Of a stretch of DNA of 64,000 nucleotides, positions 25,392 to 33,994 are shown one piece after another (position 1 is the first letter of the stretch; every line of letters begins with the position of its first letter). A model generated the notes under the pieces. The model searched no databases, was not told the origin of the DNA, and saw only the letters and a list, made by a program, of their open reading frames with translations. Source of the stretch: Protaetiibacter mangrovi (lineage in GTDB: Bacteria > Actinomycetota > Actinomycetes > Actinomycetales > Microbacteriaceae); contig NZ_JANTHX010000007.1 of NCBI RefSeq assembly GCF_024752305.1, positions 650,306-714,305 on the forward strand, in the 5' to 3' direction. The position numbers and the translations under genes were made by a program.

Positions 25392-25774
25392 AGGTGCTCC
25401 TTCCCAGCCGGAAACTACGTGTCGCCTCCGACATCGAGGAGCAGGCGCGCCGTCGTTCGGACGAGGTGTGTGGTGGTCGTCGAGGTCGGGTTCCCCGTGC
25501 CTGATGCCACGGTAGGCAGCGGGCGATGCGCCTTCAAGACGGCCTGTGGATGGGGCTGTGGATGATCGGCGGGAAACGCCGGGACCCGTGTGCAGAAGGT
25601 GTGGAGTAGTCGGTGGAGAACTTGCCATCTTGCGCGGGAAACCGTCCGCTGACCTGCGTTTTCTTCGTACACACCCTGTGTGTAGAAAGATGTCTAGAGT
25701 CCCGGTTGAGGGTTGTGAGATTCCACATGCTGCATGTGGAGAAGAGTCTTGACAGGGCGCCCGGGAACACAGTA
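25392..25774. other. Long rplI-dnaB spacer with DnaA-box-like sequences
   Basis: No gene is visible. The spacer has lower GC than its flanks. It contains two copies of TGTGGATG (25545-25552 and 25557-25564; near-matches to a reverse DnaA box), further TGTGGAG and GTGTGTAG words, the imperfect palindrome TACACACCCTGTGTGTA (25668-25684) and a 19-bp perfect palindrome (25722-25740). It probably contains the dnaB promoter and regulatory sites. Confidence 0.5.
25722..25740. promoter_or_regulatory. 19-bp perfect palindrome in the rplI-dnaB spacer
   Basis: TCCACATGCTGCATGTGGA (9-1-9). A TTGACA hexamer follows at 25749-25754 on the plus strand, but no plus-strand gene starts here. Likely an operator for the minus-strand dnaB unit or an RNA hairpin. 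Confidence 0.45.
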
Positions 25775-25802
25775 ACGGCGCACCCCCGAAGGGATGCGCC
25801 GT
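25775..25802 (-). terminator. Hairpin downstream of rplI
   Basis: Arms ACGGCGCA and TGCGCCGT flank a loop that can itself pair (CCCC with GGG). Located 17 nt after the rplI stop on the minus strand, it would end the rpsF operon before dnaB. Confidence 0.6.
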
Positions 25803-25818
25803 CACTCGTGATCGCGTA

Positions 25819-26271
25819 CTACTTGGCCGCGACGACCTCCAGCTGGAGAGCCGCGACGACGTCCTGACGCAGGCGCACGGTGGCCTCGTAGCGGCCCGTC
25901 GACTTCACGGCCGAGGAGAGCTCCACGGTCTGCTTGTCGATCGTGCCGAGACCGGCGGCCTCGACCGCCGCCACGACATCCGCCGTCTTGACCGAGCCGA
26001 ACAGGCGTCCCTCGCGGCCGGCCTTGACCGACAGCTTGATGGGGGCCTCCTCGAGCTTCGCCTTGAGCGCCTGAGCCTCTTCGAGGGTGGCGAGCTCGCG
26101 GGCGGAACGGGCCGCCTTGATCTGCTCGACCTGCTTCTCGCCGCCGCGGCTCCAGGCCACGGCGAAGCCCTGCGGGATGAGGTAGTTGCGGGCGTAGCCG
26201 TTCTTGACCTCGACGACGTCACCGGCCGAACCGAGGCCGGTCACCTCGGAGGTGAGGATGAGCTTCGACAT
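25819..26271 (-). CDS. rplI: 50S ribosomal protein L9
   Basis: 150 residues, full length. The N-terminal globular domain has [33 protein letters not shown]-type conserved residues (the [17 protein letters not shown] signature), followed by the long connecting helix ([29 protein letters not shown]) and the C-terminal domain with [12 protein letters not shown]. It binds 23S rRNA domain V near L1. Last gene of rpsF-ssb-rpsR-rplI, 9 nt after rpsR; a hairpin follows. Confidence 0.98.
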   Translation of the reverse strand: MSKLILTSEVTGLGSAGDVVEVKNGYARNYLIPQGFAVAWSRGGEKQVEQIKAARSARELATLEEAQALKAKLEEAPIKLSVKAGREGRLFGSVKTADVVAAVEAAGLGTIDKQTVELSSAVKSTGRYEATVRLRQDVVAALQLEVVAAK

Positions 26272-26280
26272 CAGTACTCC

Positions 26281-26544
26281 TTAACGGCCCGAGCCCGCGT
26301 ACGGGAGGAGCGCCATCTCGCGCGCGTTCTTGACGGCGCGGGCGATGAGGCGCTGCTCCTGCACGGAGACACCGGTGATGCGGCGGGCGCGGATCTTGCC
26401 GCGCTCCGAGATGAACTTGCGGAGGGTGGCGACGTCCTTGTAGTCGATGACGCCGACCTTGATCGACTTCGCGGGAGCGGCGTTCTTGCCGCCCTTGGCT
26501 CCGCGCTTGCGGCGGTCCTGGCCGCCGCTGCTCTTTCCAGCCAT
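26281..26544 (-). CDS. rpsR: 30S ribosomal protein S18
   Basis: 87 residues. The basic Gly/Lys-rich N terminus ([19 protein letters not shown]) is followed by [50 protein letters not shown], the full S18 signature. There is no cysteine, so it is a zinc-free type. It pairs with S6 on the small subunit platform. Third gene of the operon, 41 nt after ssb. Confidence 0.97.
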   Translation of the reverse strand: MAGKSSGGQDRRKRGAKGGKNAAPAKSIKVGVIDYKDVATLRKFISERGKIRARRITGVSVQEQRLIARAVKNAREMALLPYAGSGR

Positions 26545-26585
26545 TGCTGTTTCCTTAATGAATCTGTGTGCTGATCAGCTGCGGA

Positions 26586-27074
26586 TCAGAACGGGGTCTC
26601 GTCGGAGTAGGAGCCGGGGGTGTTCCAGACATCCCCCGAGTCGGCCGGAGCGGATGCCGCCCACGGCTCGTCGGCCACGGCGCCCTGCGAGCGGCCACCG
26701 CCCGAACCACCCGCGGCACGGGTGACCTGTGCGGTCGCGTAGCGCAGGCTCGGGCCGATCTCGTCGACCTCCAGCTCGATCGCGGTGCGCTTGTTGCCGT
26801 CGCGGTCGTCGTAGGAGCGCTGCTTCAGGCGGCCGGTCGCGATGACGCGGCTTCCCTTCGTCAGCGATCCGGCGACGTGCTCGGCGAACTCACGCCAGCA
26901 CGAGGCGCGGAGGAACAGCGCTTCGCCGTCCTTCCACTCGTTGCTGGCGCGGTCGAAGCTGCGCGGCGTCGACGCGATCGTGAAGTTCGCGACCGCGAGG
27001 CCCGACTGCGTGTAGCGCAGCTCCGGGTCCGCCGTGAGGTTGCCCACGACCGTGATGATCGTCTCGCCGGCCAT
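26586..27074 (-). CDS. ssb: Single-stranded DNA-binding protein
   Basis: 162 residues. The OB fold (1-115) begins with [35 protein letters not shown] Gly/Ala-rich linker ([12 protein letters not shown]) follows, and the acidic tip ends DETPF, the element that recruits partner proteins. It coats single-stranded DNA at forks and repair sites. Located between rpsF (3 nt upstream) and rpsR, the conserved bacterial order. Confidence 0.97.
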   Translation of the reverse strand: MAGETIITVVGNLTADPELRYTQSGLAVANFTIASTPRSFDRASNEWKDGEALFLRASCWREFAEHVAGSLTKGSRVIATGRLKQRSYDDRDGNKRTAIELEVDEIGPSLRYATAQVTRAAGGSGGGRSQGAVADEPWAASAPADSGDVWNTPGSYSDETPF

Positions 27075-27077
27075 GGC

Positions 27078-27479
27078 CTACTCGGCGTCCTTGTCGGCCT
27101 TGGCGGCCGGCTTCTCGGCGGGCTTCGCGGCGGCCTTACGGGCCGCCTTCTTGGCCTCGGCCTCGGCGTGCTTGTCGGCACGGGCCACGGCCTCCTCCGC
27201 GCGGAGCACCTTGGTGCGCAGCACGGCCTCCGACAGCTTCAGCTGGCGGTCGAGCTCGAGGGTGGCCTCGCTCGTGGCGGTGAAGTTGACGACGGCGTAG
27301 ATGCCCTCGGCCTTCTTCTTGATCTCGTACGCCAGGCGGCGACGACCCCAGATGTCGACGTTCTCGATGGTGCCACCGTCGTTGCGGATGACGCCGAGGA
27401 ACTTGTCCAGGCTGGGTGCGACGGTGCGCTCATCGATCTCGGGATCGAGAATCACCATCAACTCGTACTGATGCGTCAT
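27078..27479 (-). CDS. rpsF: 30S ribosomal protein S6
   Basis: 133 residues. The S6 core (1-96) starts [20 protein letters not shown] and includes [20 protein letters not shown]. It has a long Ala/Lys-rich C-terminal extension ([27 protein letters not shown]) not found in the shortest S6 proteins. First gene of the ribosomal/ssb operon; the ribosome binding site GAAGGAGGTGG is strong. A 19-base hairpin and a TATACT -10 lie upstream. Confidence 0.97.
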   Translation of the reverse strand: MTHQYELMVILDPEIDERTVAPSLDKFLGVIRNDGGTIENVDIWGRRRLAYEIKKKAEGIYAVVNFTATSEATLELDRQLKLSEAVLRTKVLRAEEAVARADKHAEAEAKKAARKAAAKPAEKPAAKADKDAE

Positions 27480-27505
27480 TGACCCACCTCCTTCGGACTA
27501 GAACG

Positions 27506-27524
27506 GCTGCAGGATGTCTGCAGC
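27506..27524 (-). promoter_or_regulatory. Hairpin in the rpsF leader
   Basis: GCTGCAGGATGTCTGCAGC has 7-base complementary arms. It lies in the rpsF leader between the -10 and the ribosome binding site and is followed by CCG and CCGAAGGAGG. Leaders of this operon are known in other bacteria to bind the S6:S18 dimer, so autoregulation is possible; the specific motif was not verified. Confidence 0.4.
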
Positions 27525-27574
27525 AGGAGGGTTGAATGCATCTGCTCGCACGCGGGCGCGCGGGCAACCTGTCG

Positions 27575-27580
27575 AGTATA
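27575..27580 (-). promoter_or_regulatory. -10 element of the rpsF operon
   Basis: TATACT on the minus strand about 95 nt upstream of the rpsF ATG, the best -10 in the spacer. No clear -35. Confidence 0.5.
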
Positions 27581-27604
27581 GCCACAGCGCCTGCGCGCTT
27601 CCAG

Positions 27605-29032
27605 TCAGAGCGAGGAGCGGTCCGCCCACCAGGCGCGCAGGCGCGCCTCCGCCTCGTCCGCACCCAGCGGGCCCTCGTCGAGCCGCAGCTCGAGCAGGTA
27701 GCGGTACGCCTCGCCCACCTCGGGGCCGGGACGGATGCCGAGGATCGCCATGATCGCCTCGCCGTCGAGGTCGGGCCGGATCGCGGCGAGCTCCTCCTCC
27801 TCCGCGAGCGTCGCGATCCGCTCCTCGAGCTCGTCGTAGGCGTGCTGCAGACGGGCGGCCTTCCGCTGGTTGCGGGTCGTCACGTCGGCGCGGGAGAGGA
27901 TGTGCAGCCGCTCGAGCTGCTCCCCCGCGTCGCGCACGTAGCGGCGCACCGCCGCGTCCGTCCAGGATGTGTCGGCGTATCCGAAGAATCGCAGGTGCAG
28001 GCGGATGAGGGTGGCGACCGCCTTGATCGTGTCGCCGTCGAAGCGCAGCTCGCGCAGCCGCTTGGTCGCGAGCTTCGCCCCGAGCACGTCGTGGTGGTGG
28101 AAGCTGACCGCCCCGCCCGGCTCGATGCGGCGCGTCGCCGGCTTGCCGATGTCGTGCAGCAGCACCGCCAGCCGCAGCACGAGGTCGGGCCGGTGCCCGC
28201 GCGAGCGCTCCAGCGCGATCGCCTGGGTCAGCGCGGTCAGCGAATGCTCGTAGACGTCCTTGTGATGCGCGTGCTCGTCGATCTCGAGGCGCAGCGCCGG
28301 GATCTCCGGCAGCACGAGCTCGGCCAGTCCCGTGTCGACCAGCACCCGCATGCCGACCACGGGGTCGGGCGAGAGCAGCAGCTTGGTCAGCTCCTCGCCC
28401 ACCCGCTCGGCCGAGACGATGGCGATGCGATCGGCGAGCGCCGCGGTCGCGTCGGCGGTGGCCGGGTCGAGCGCGAACCCGAGCTGCGAGGTGAACCGGG
28501 CGCCGCGCAGCATCCGCAGCGGATCGTCCCCGAAGGAGACCTCGGGTTCGATGGGCGTGCGCAGCCGCTTCGCGAGCAGGTCCTCCAGCCCCCCCGAGGG
28601 GTCGACGAGCACCTTCTCGGGAAGGCGCAGAGCCATGGCGTTCACGGTGAAGTCGCGGCGCAGCAGGTCGCCCTCGAGCGAGTCGCCGAAGGCGACGACC
28701 GGCTTGCGGGTCTCGCCGTCGTACACGTCGGAGCGGTAGGTGGTGATCTCGACCGTGTCGTCGCCGAGCCGCGCGCCGATGGTGCCGAACGCGCGGCCGA
28801 TGTCCCAGTGGGCGTCGGCGAGCGGGGCGACGAGGCCCAGGATCTCGTCGGGCGTCGCGGACGTGGCGAAGTCGAGGTCGTGCGACTCCCGGCCGAGGAA
28901 GGCGTCGCGCACCGGACCCCCCACGAGCGCGAGCTCGAAGCCCGCCTCGGCGAAGCGATCCGCCAGCCGACGGATGCGGGGCGAGTCGGCGAGGGCGCCG
29001 AGCCGCTCGACCGCTGTCGCGACGGGTTGCAT
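27605..29032 (-). CDS. pcnA: CCA tRNA nucleotidyltransferase
   Basis: 475 residues. The class II nucleotidyltransferase head (1-180) has [22 protein letters not shown], with the catalytic DLD pair, and [13 protein letters not shown]. An HD domain follows ([12 protein letters not shown] near residue 280, HHHDVLGA), then the arm and tail helices. It adds or repairs the 3' CCA of tRNAs. I chose ATG 29032 ([11 protein letters not shown]); the frame allows ATG 29059, which would overlap the shared promoter. It is divergent from the DUF6049-murJ operon, the same neighbour as in Mycobacterium. Confidence 0.95.
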   Translation of the reverse strand: MQPVATAVERLGALADSPRIRRLADRFAEAGFELALVGGPVRDAFLGRESHDLDFATSATPDEILGLVAPLADAHWDIGRAFGTIGARLGDDTVEITTYRSDVYDGETRKPVVAFGDSLEGDLLRRDFTVNAMALRLPEKVLVDPSGGLEDLLAKRLRTPIEPEVSFGDDPLRMLRGARFTSQLGFALDPATADATAALADRIAIVSAERVGEELTKLLLSPDPVVGMRVLVDTGLAELVLPEIPALRLEIDEHAHHKDVYEHSLTALTQAIALERSRGHRPDLVLRLAVLLHDIGKPATRRIEPGGAVSFHHHDVLGAKLATKRLRELRFDGDTIKAVATLIRLHLRFFGYADTSWTDAAVRRYVRDAGEQLERLHILSRADVTTRNQRKAARLQHAYDELEERIATLAEEEELAAIRPDLDGEAIMAILGIRPGPEVGEAYRYLLELRLDEGPLGADEAEARLRAWWADRSSL

Positions 29033-29040
29033 AGCGGTCG

Positions 29041-29050
29041 AGTCTAGACT
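29041..29050. promoter_or_regulatory. Palindromic bidirectional -10, AGTCTAGACT
   Basis: The 10-bp palindrome reads TAGACT on both strands. On the minus strand it lies 8 nt before the pcnA ATG; on the plus strand it lies 18 nt before the GTG of the DUF6049 gene. It may serve both divergent promoters. Confidence 0.45.
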
Positions 29051-29068
29051 TTCGACCATGTCGGCCGT

Positions 29069-30826
29069 GTGGAACGTGAGCGCTCCGCTGTGCCGTTGAC
29101 CCTCGGCCGCGCGGGACGCGCCTTCGCCTCGACGCTCCTCGCGACGGGTCTCGTCGCGGGCTCCGCAGCCGTCGGATGGGCGGCATCCGGTCCCGACGCG
29201 TCCGACCCCCGCACGCAGCCCGCGAGCGCGGCGATCACGCCCGGCTCGGGGCCGGTCTCGGCGTCGATCGTGATGCCCGTCACGCTGCCCACGACCACCA
29301 CCGGGCTGGTGTCGGCCGACGATCTCGAGCGGTACACCGGCCCGTTCGGCTCGCTCACGCGTCAGCTCGACGCGGCCGCGGGAACCCCCGTCGCCATCGG
29401 GCTCGATCCGATGATCCTCGCCTCCATCCGGGTGCTCGGCGCCTCCGCTCCCGAGTCGGCCACGCAGTGGCTGGCACGGCTGCAGGCGACCTCGAACGAG
29501 GTCTTCCTGCTGGCCTACGGCGACGCGGACCTGGTGGCCGCCGCCCGCACGGGCACCATGGCCGACCTCGCCCCGAGCGGATTCGGCTTCGTCCTCGACG
29601 AGGCCGACTTCTCCGAGGCGCAGACGGCGACGCCCACGCCCGCACCGAGCGCCACGACGCAGCCGGATCCGGATGCCGCCCCGCCGTATCCGAGCACCGA
29701 CGACCTCCTCGCCTGGACGACCGAGCTCCCGCGGATCGCCTGGCCGGGCGAGGATGTCGGCTCCGCCGACCTGGCCGCGCTCGCCTCCGCCGGCTACGCG
29801 GACGTCATCGTGCCGTCCTCCTCGGCGGGGGACCCGACCGCACCCCTGATCGCCCTCGACGGGATCCAGGGCATCGTCGCCGACGACGAGCTGTCCGACC
29901 TGCTGGGCGCCGCCATCACCGAGGGCTCCCCCGCGGCGCGGACGGCGGCACTCGACGCGCTCGACGCGGCCTTCGCCGCCGAGACGGCCGCGCATCCGGG
30001 GCGCGGCGTGGTGCTCACCGTCGACCGCGGGTGGCCCTACGCCCTCCCCGGCCTCGCCGACGCGCTCGCGCGCCTGGATGCCACGGCATCCGTCGGGCTC
30101 GTGACGCTCGGCGACATCCTGGCGACCGCCGCCGTCCCGGGTGGCATCGACGACGGCACGGCGACCCCGGATCGGGATGCCGTGTTCACGGGGCTGGCCG
30201 ACGACGCCGCCGCCGAGACGTCGTTCTCGACCGTGCTCGACGACCCGTCGGTGCTGCTCGACGAGCGCCGCCTGGAGCGGATCGCGCTCTACGGGCTCGC
30301 CTGGACCGCCTCGACGAGCGCGTGGGACCGGGCCGTCTCCGACTTCCACACCCGTTCGGCCGAGATCCAGAGCTCGGTGCAGCTGCAGTCCGGCAGCGAC
30401 GTGGCGCTCCTGGCCCGCAACGCCGAGTTCAAGGTCGCCGTCAGCAATTCCCTGCCCTACGCGGTGACCGTGCGGGTGGTGGTCGACCCCCAGAGCCCGA
30501 TCCTGCGGGCGGACCGGGCGATCGACCTCACGGTCGAGCCCGAGTCGACGGGCACCGCGCTCGTCCCCGTCGAGGCGGTCGCGAACGGCGAGGTCGAGGT
30601 GCTCACCTCGATCACCAGCCCGACCGGGGTGCCGCTCGACTCCGGGCACGCGAGCGTCACGGTGCACGCGGAATGGGAGGGCATCGGCACCCTCGTGATC
30701 GTGATCGTGCTGGCCCTGGTCTTCGCGGCGGGCATCCTGCGGCTCGTGATCACCCGGCGCCGCGCACGTGCGGAGCGCCGCGCAGGCGCCGAGGCGGCCG
30801 AGACCGCCGAGACGAGCCATGACTGA
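29069..30826 (+). CDS. DUF6049 family membrane-anchored extracytoplasmic protein
   Basis: 585 residues from GTG 29069. An N-terminal signal segment (FASTLLATGLVAGSAAVGWAA) is followed by a large extracytoplasmic domain and a C-terminal helix (TLVIVIVLALVFAAGILRLVI, about 545-566) with a basic cytoplasmic tail (RRRARAERR). It is the counterpart of the protein encoded just before murJ in mycobacteria (Rv3909 position). The function is unknown, though the conserved linkage suggests a role in envelope or peptidoglycan assembly. Its stop overlaps murJ by 8 nt. Confidence 0.85.
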   Translation: MERERSAVPLTLGRAGRAFASTLLATGLVAGSAAVGWAASGPDASDPRTQPASAAITPGSGPVSASIVMPVTLPTTTTGLVSADDLERYTGPFGSLTRQLDAAAGTPVAIGLDPMILASIRVLGASAPESATQWLARLQATSNEVFLLAYGDADLVAAARTGTMADLAPSGFGFVLDEADFSEAQTATPTPAPSATTQPDPDAAPPYPSTDDLLAWTTELPRIAWPGEDVGSADLAALASAGYADVIVPSSSAGDPTAPLIALDGIQGIVADDELSDLLGAAITEGSPAARTAALDALDAAFAAETAAHPGRGVVLTVDRGWPYALPGLADALARLDATASVGLVTLGDILATAAVPGGIDDGTATPDRDAVFTGLADDAAAETSFSTVLDDPSVLLDERRLERIALYGLAWTASTSAWDRAVSDFHTRSAEIQSSVQLQSGSDVALLARNAEFKVAVSNSLPYAVTVRVVVDPQSPILRADRAIDLTVEPESTGTALVPVEAVANGEVEVLTSITSPTGVPLDSGHASVTVHAEWEGIGTLVIVIVLALVFAAGILRLVITRRRARAERRAGAEAAETAETSHD

Positions 30827-32471
30827 CACCACGGCATCCCGCGGCGGCATCGGCCGCGCGAGCGCGGTGATCGCCTCGGGCACGCTCGTCTCGCGGGCTC
30901 TCGGATTCGTCAGCGCCACCGTGCTCGTGTGGACGATCGGCGTGCAGAACCCCGCGGCCAACGCGTTCTCGCTGGCCAACACGCTGCCGACCAACATCTA
31001 CGCGCTCATCGCCGGCGGTCTCACGAGCGCCGTGATCGTGCCGCAGATCGTGCGCGCGGCCGGTCACGACGACGGGGGGCAGGCCTTCGTCAACCGGCTC
31101 GTGACCCTCGGCCTCACGCTCTTCCTCGGAATCGGCGTGCTCGCGACGGTGGCGTCGCCGCTGCTCATCGCGCTGTACTCGAGCGACCGGGCGTCGGGCG
31201 CCCTCGGGCCGTCCGGCGTGGCGCTCGCCGTCTCGTTCGGCTACTGGTGCCTGCCGCAGGTGTTCTTCTACGCGAGCTACGCCCTGCTCGGCGAGGTGCT
31301 CAACGCCCGCAAGGTGTTCGGACCGTTCACCTGGGCCCCGGTCGCCAACAACGTGGTGCTCATCACGTCGTTGCTGATCTTCGGGGCGGTGTTCGGCACC
31401 GACCCCGCGCACGCGGACCCCTCCGGCTGGACCTCCGAGCAGATCGCGCTGCTCGGTGGCGGCGCGACGCTCGGCATCGCGGTGCAGGCGCTCGTGCTCG
31501 TCGCCTTCTGGCGCAGGACCGGGTTCGGATTCCGGCCCGACTTCCGCTGGCGCGGCGTCGGCCTCGGCTCGACCGGGCGGATGGCCGGCTGGACGTTCGG
31601 CATGATCCTCATCACCCAGTTGACGATCATCGTGCAGACCAACGTCGCGAGCCTCGCCGGCGAGGGCGACCCGTCGATCGCCGTGCTGAACCTCGCCTGG
31701 CTGCTGTTCATGCTGCCGCACTCGATCCTCGCGCTGTCGGTCGCGACCCCCTACTTCACGCGGATGAGCGGGCACGCGCAGGCGGGTGACGTCGCGGGCG
31801 TCCGCGACGACCTGTCGAGCAGCCTGCGCAGCATCCTGCTGCTCGTGGTCGGAGGCGGCGCAGCGGTCGGCGCGGCGGCCATCCCGCTCGCGGCGTTCTT
31901 CGGCTCCGACCCGGCGAGCGTCGTCGGGATCTCCTCCGTGCTGCTCGCCTACCTCGTGGGACTCGTGCCGTTCTCCACGATGTTCGTGCTGCAGCGTGCG
32001 TTCTTCGCGCTCGGCGACACCCGCACCCCGTTCTTCATCCAGCTCGCGCAGGGAGCCACCGTCACGCTCGCGCTGATCGTCGTGGCGGTCGTCGTGGCGC
32101 CCCTGCGCCCCGACCTCGTGGGCGTGGGCGTCGCCCTCTGCACGTCGATCGCGAGCACCGTGCAGGCGCTCGTGCTGGCGCTCGTGCTGCGTCGTCGTCT
32201 GCACGGCATCGACGCGCCGCGCGTGCTCGTGCGTCTCGGGTTGTTCCTGGCCGCCGCCGTCGTGGCGATCGGCGCGGGGGTGGGCGTGCTCGCCCTGCTC
32301 GGAGGGTTCGACGCCGGCTTCGCGGTGGCCGACCGTGCATCCGCATTCGCGTCGATCGTGCTGGTCGGCGGCACGGTGCTCGCCGTCTACGCCCTCGCCC
32401 TGCTGGCGACCCGGGTGCCGGAGGCCCGCGCCGCCATCGGGCCCCTGCGACGCATCGTCGGCCGACGCTGA
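30819..32471 (+). CDS. murJ: Lipid II flippase MurJ (MviN)
   Basis: 550 residues with about 14 hydrophobic helices. It starts MTDTTASRGGIGRASAVIASGTLVSRALGFVS, the conserved N-terminal helix with the Arg that lines the cavity, and contains NIYALIAGGLTSAVIVPQIV and FALGDTRTPFF. It moves lipid II across the cytoplasmic membrane for peptidoglycan synthesis. It lacks the pseudokinase and extracellular extension of the mycobacterial homologue. Translationally coupled to DUF6049 and followed after 89 bp by trxB; the sigM gene that lies there in mycobacteria is absent. Confidence 0.95.
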   Translation: MTDTTASRGGIGRASAVIASGTLVSRALGFVSATVLVWTIGVQNPAANAFSLANTLPTNIYALIAGGLTSAVIVPQIVRAAGHDDGGQAFVNRLVTLGLTLFLGIGVLATVASPLLIALYSSDRASGALGPSGVALAVSFGYWCLPQVFFYASYALLGEVLNARKVFGPFTWAPVANNVVLITSLLIFGAVFGTDPAHADPSGWTSEQIALLGGGATLGIAVQALVLVAFWRRTGFGFRPDFRWRGVGLGSTGRMAGWTFGMILITQLTIIVQTNVASLAGEGDPSIAVLNLAWLLFMLPHSILALSVATPYFTRMSGHAQAGDVAGVRDDLSSSLRSILLLVVGGGAAVGAAAIPLAAFFGSDPASVVGISSVLLAYLVGLVPFSTMFVLQRAFFALGDTRTPFFIQLAQGATVTLALIVVAVVVAPLRPDLVGVGVALCTSIASTVQALVLALVLRRRLHGIDAPRVLVRLGLFLAAAVVAIGAGVGVLALLGGFDAGFAVADRASAFASIVLVGGTVLAVYALALLATRVPEARAAIGPLRRIVGRR

Positions 32472-32516
32472 TCGGATGCCGCCCGGTGTCACCGGGAGGA
32501 CGGAATGCCGCCGACC

Positions 32517-32522
32517 TAGGAT
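32517..32522 (+). promoter_or_regulatory. -10 element of trxB
   Basis: TAGGAT about 38 nt upstream of GTG 32561. trxB also has its own ribosome binding site (AGGAGA), so this transcript is not leaderless. Confidence 0.4.
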
Positions 32523-32560
32523 GTGTTGTACCTCGCGACCCCCTCGACAGGAGAGATTCG

Positions 32561-33520
32561 GTGCGACACCTCATCATCATCGGCTCGGGACCCGCCGGCT
32601 ACACCGCCGCCATCTACGCCGCCCGCGCCAACCTCGAGCCGCTCGTGATCGCCAGCTCCGTGGAGTTCGGCGGCGAGCTCATGAAGACCACCGAGGTCGA
32701 GAACTTCCCCGGCTTCCCGGAGGGCATCATGGGTCCCGAGCTGATGACCCGGATGCAGGAGCAGGCGGAGCGCTTCGGGGCCGAGATCGTCTACGACGAC
32801 GTGGTCTCGCTCGAGCTCGAAGGCCCCGTCAAGCGCGTCACCCTCGGTGACGGCTCGGTGCACGAGGCGCACGCGGTGATCTACGCGACCGGCTCGGCCT
32901 ACCGCAAGCTCGGCATCCCCGACGAGGAGCGCCTCTCGGGCTACGGCGTCTCCTGGTGCGCCACCTGCGACGGCGCCTTCTTCCGTCAGAAGAAGGTCGC
33001 GGTCATCGGCGGCGGCGACTCCGCCCTCGAGGAGGCCACCTTCCTCACCCGCTTCGCCGACGTCGTGTACCTCATCCACCGCCGCGACAGCTTCCGCGCC
33101 TCCGCGGCCATGCAGGAGCGCGCGTTCGCCGACCCGAAGATCCAGGTCATCTGGAACAACGAGGTGGCCCACATCTACGGCGACGAGAAGGTCACGGGCA
33201 TCGGCATCGTCAACACCGTCGACGGAACCGAGACCACTCTCGACGTGCAGGGCATGTTCGTTGCCATCGGCGCCGACCCGCGCACGCACCTCGTGCACGG
33301 TCAGCTCGATCTCGCGCCCGAGGGCACCATCGCGGTCGAGGGCCGCAGCTCGAAGACGAGCCTGCCGGGCGTCTTCGCCGCGGGCGACGTGGTCGACCCC
33401 ACCTACAAGCAGGCCGCGACCGCGGCCGGTTCCGGCGTCGTCGCCGCCCTCGACGCCGAGCACTACCTGGCCGACATCGCGGATGCCGAGAAGGCCGAAC
33501 TGGTCGCCACCCCCCGTTGA
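32561..33520 (+). CDS. trxB: Thioredoxin reductase
   Basis: 319 residues. The FAD motif is HLIIIGSGPAGYTAAIYAARA; the redox pair is Cys133 and Cys136 in SWCATCDGAFF. The NADPH motif is VAVIGGGDSALEEATFL with HRRDSFRAS, and the FAD-binding end is GVFAAGDVVDPTYKQAATAAGSG. It reduces thioredoxin with NADPH in the cytoplasm. GTG 32561 follows CAGGAGAG. trxA lies 54 nt downstream, and a copy of the intergenic repeat family overlaps its stop. Confidence 0.97.
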   Translation: MRHLIIIGSGPAGYTAAIYAARANLEPLVIASSVEFGGELMKTTEVENFPGFPEGIMGPELMTRMQEQAERFGAEIVYDDVVSLELEGPVKRVTLGDGSVHEAHAVIYATGSAYRKLGIPDEERLSGYGVSWCATCDGAFFRQKKVAVIGGGDSALEEATFLTRFADVVYLIHRRDSFRASAAMQERAFADPKIQVIWNNEVAHIYGDEKVTGIGIVNTVDGTETTLDVQGMFVAIGADPRTHLVHGQLDLAPEGTIAVEGRSSKTSLPGVFAAGDVVDPTYKQAATAAGSGVVAALDAEHYLADIADAEKAELVATPR

Positions 33521-33551
33521 TCGACTAGCCGCGCAGCGGCGTGCCGAGATC
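33519..33551. repeat. Degenerate intergenic repeat between trxB and trxA
   Basis: GATCGACTAGCCGCGCAGCG followed by GCGTGCCGAGATC, a diverged member of the family clustered at 38261-39120. Confidence 0.5.
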
Positions 33552-33574
33552 GCCGCCCCATCGAAAGGAATCAC

Positions 33575-33898
33575 ATGTCCACCAAGGCCGTCACCGACGC
33601 CACCTTCGCCGACGAGGTCCTCGCCTCCGACAAGCCGATCATGGTCGACTTCTGGGCCACCTGGTGCGGCCCGTGTCGCGCCGTCTCGCCGATCCTCGAC
33701 AAGATCGCCGAGGAGCACGCGGACAAGATCTCGATCGTGAAGCTCGACGTCGACGACAACCCCGAGACCGCGATGAAGTACGGCATCACCTCGATCCCCG
33801 CGATGTACGTCTTCCAGAACGGCGAGGTCGTCAAGCGCGTCATCGGCGCGAAGCCGAAGCCGGCCCTCGAGGCGGACCTCGCGGAGTTCCTGGCGTAG
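33575..33898 (+). CDS. trxA: Thioredoxin
   Basis: 107 residues. The active site is WCGPC (Cys31, Cys34) in VDFWATWCGPCRAV; the cis-Pro is in GITSIPAMYVF. It is the general disulfide reductant served by the preceding trxB. AAAGGAA precedes ATG 33575. A strong hairpin (33914-33947) ends the unit. Confidence 0.98.
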   Translation: MSTKAVTDATFADEVLASDKPIMVDFWATWCGPCRAVSPILDKIAEEHADKISIVKLDVDDNPETAMKYGITSIPAMYVFQNGEVVKRVIGAKPKPALEADLAEFLA

Positions 33899-33913
33899 GC
33901 CACCCCGCACCTC

Positions 33914-33947
33914 GCGGCCCCCGTTCCCCTGTCGGAGCGGGGGCCGC
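33914..33947 (+). terminator. Rho-independent-like terminator after trxA
   Basis: Exact 10-base arms GCGGCCCCCG and CGGGGGCCGC with a 14-base loop, followed by CGTGTTTCTG. Confidence 0.75.
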
Positions 33948-33994
33948 CGTGTTTCTGCGGCTACCCTGGTACGCACTGACCGAACGGATACGTC

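Noticed and set aside
25749-25754. TTGACA on the plus strand as a promoter
   Set aside because: It is a perfect -35 hexamer, but no plus-strand gene starts downstream; rplI and rpsR lie on the other strand.
29033-29059. Longer pcnA start at 29059
   Set aside because: It would put the shared -10 palindrome inside the gene; ATG 29032 is the better start.
27605-30997. Open frame of 1130 codons reaching through the DUF6049 gene on the opposite strand
   Set aside because: The real gene is pcnA from 29032. The extension mirrors the DUF6049 coding strand and has no domain character.
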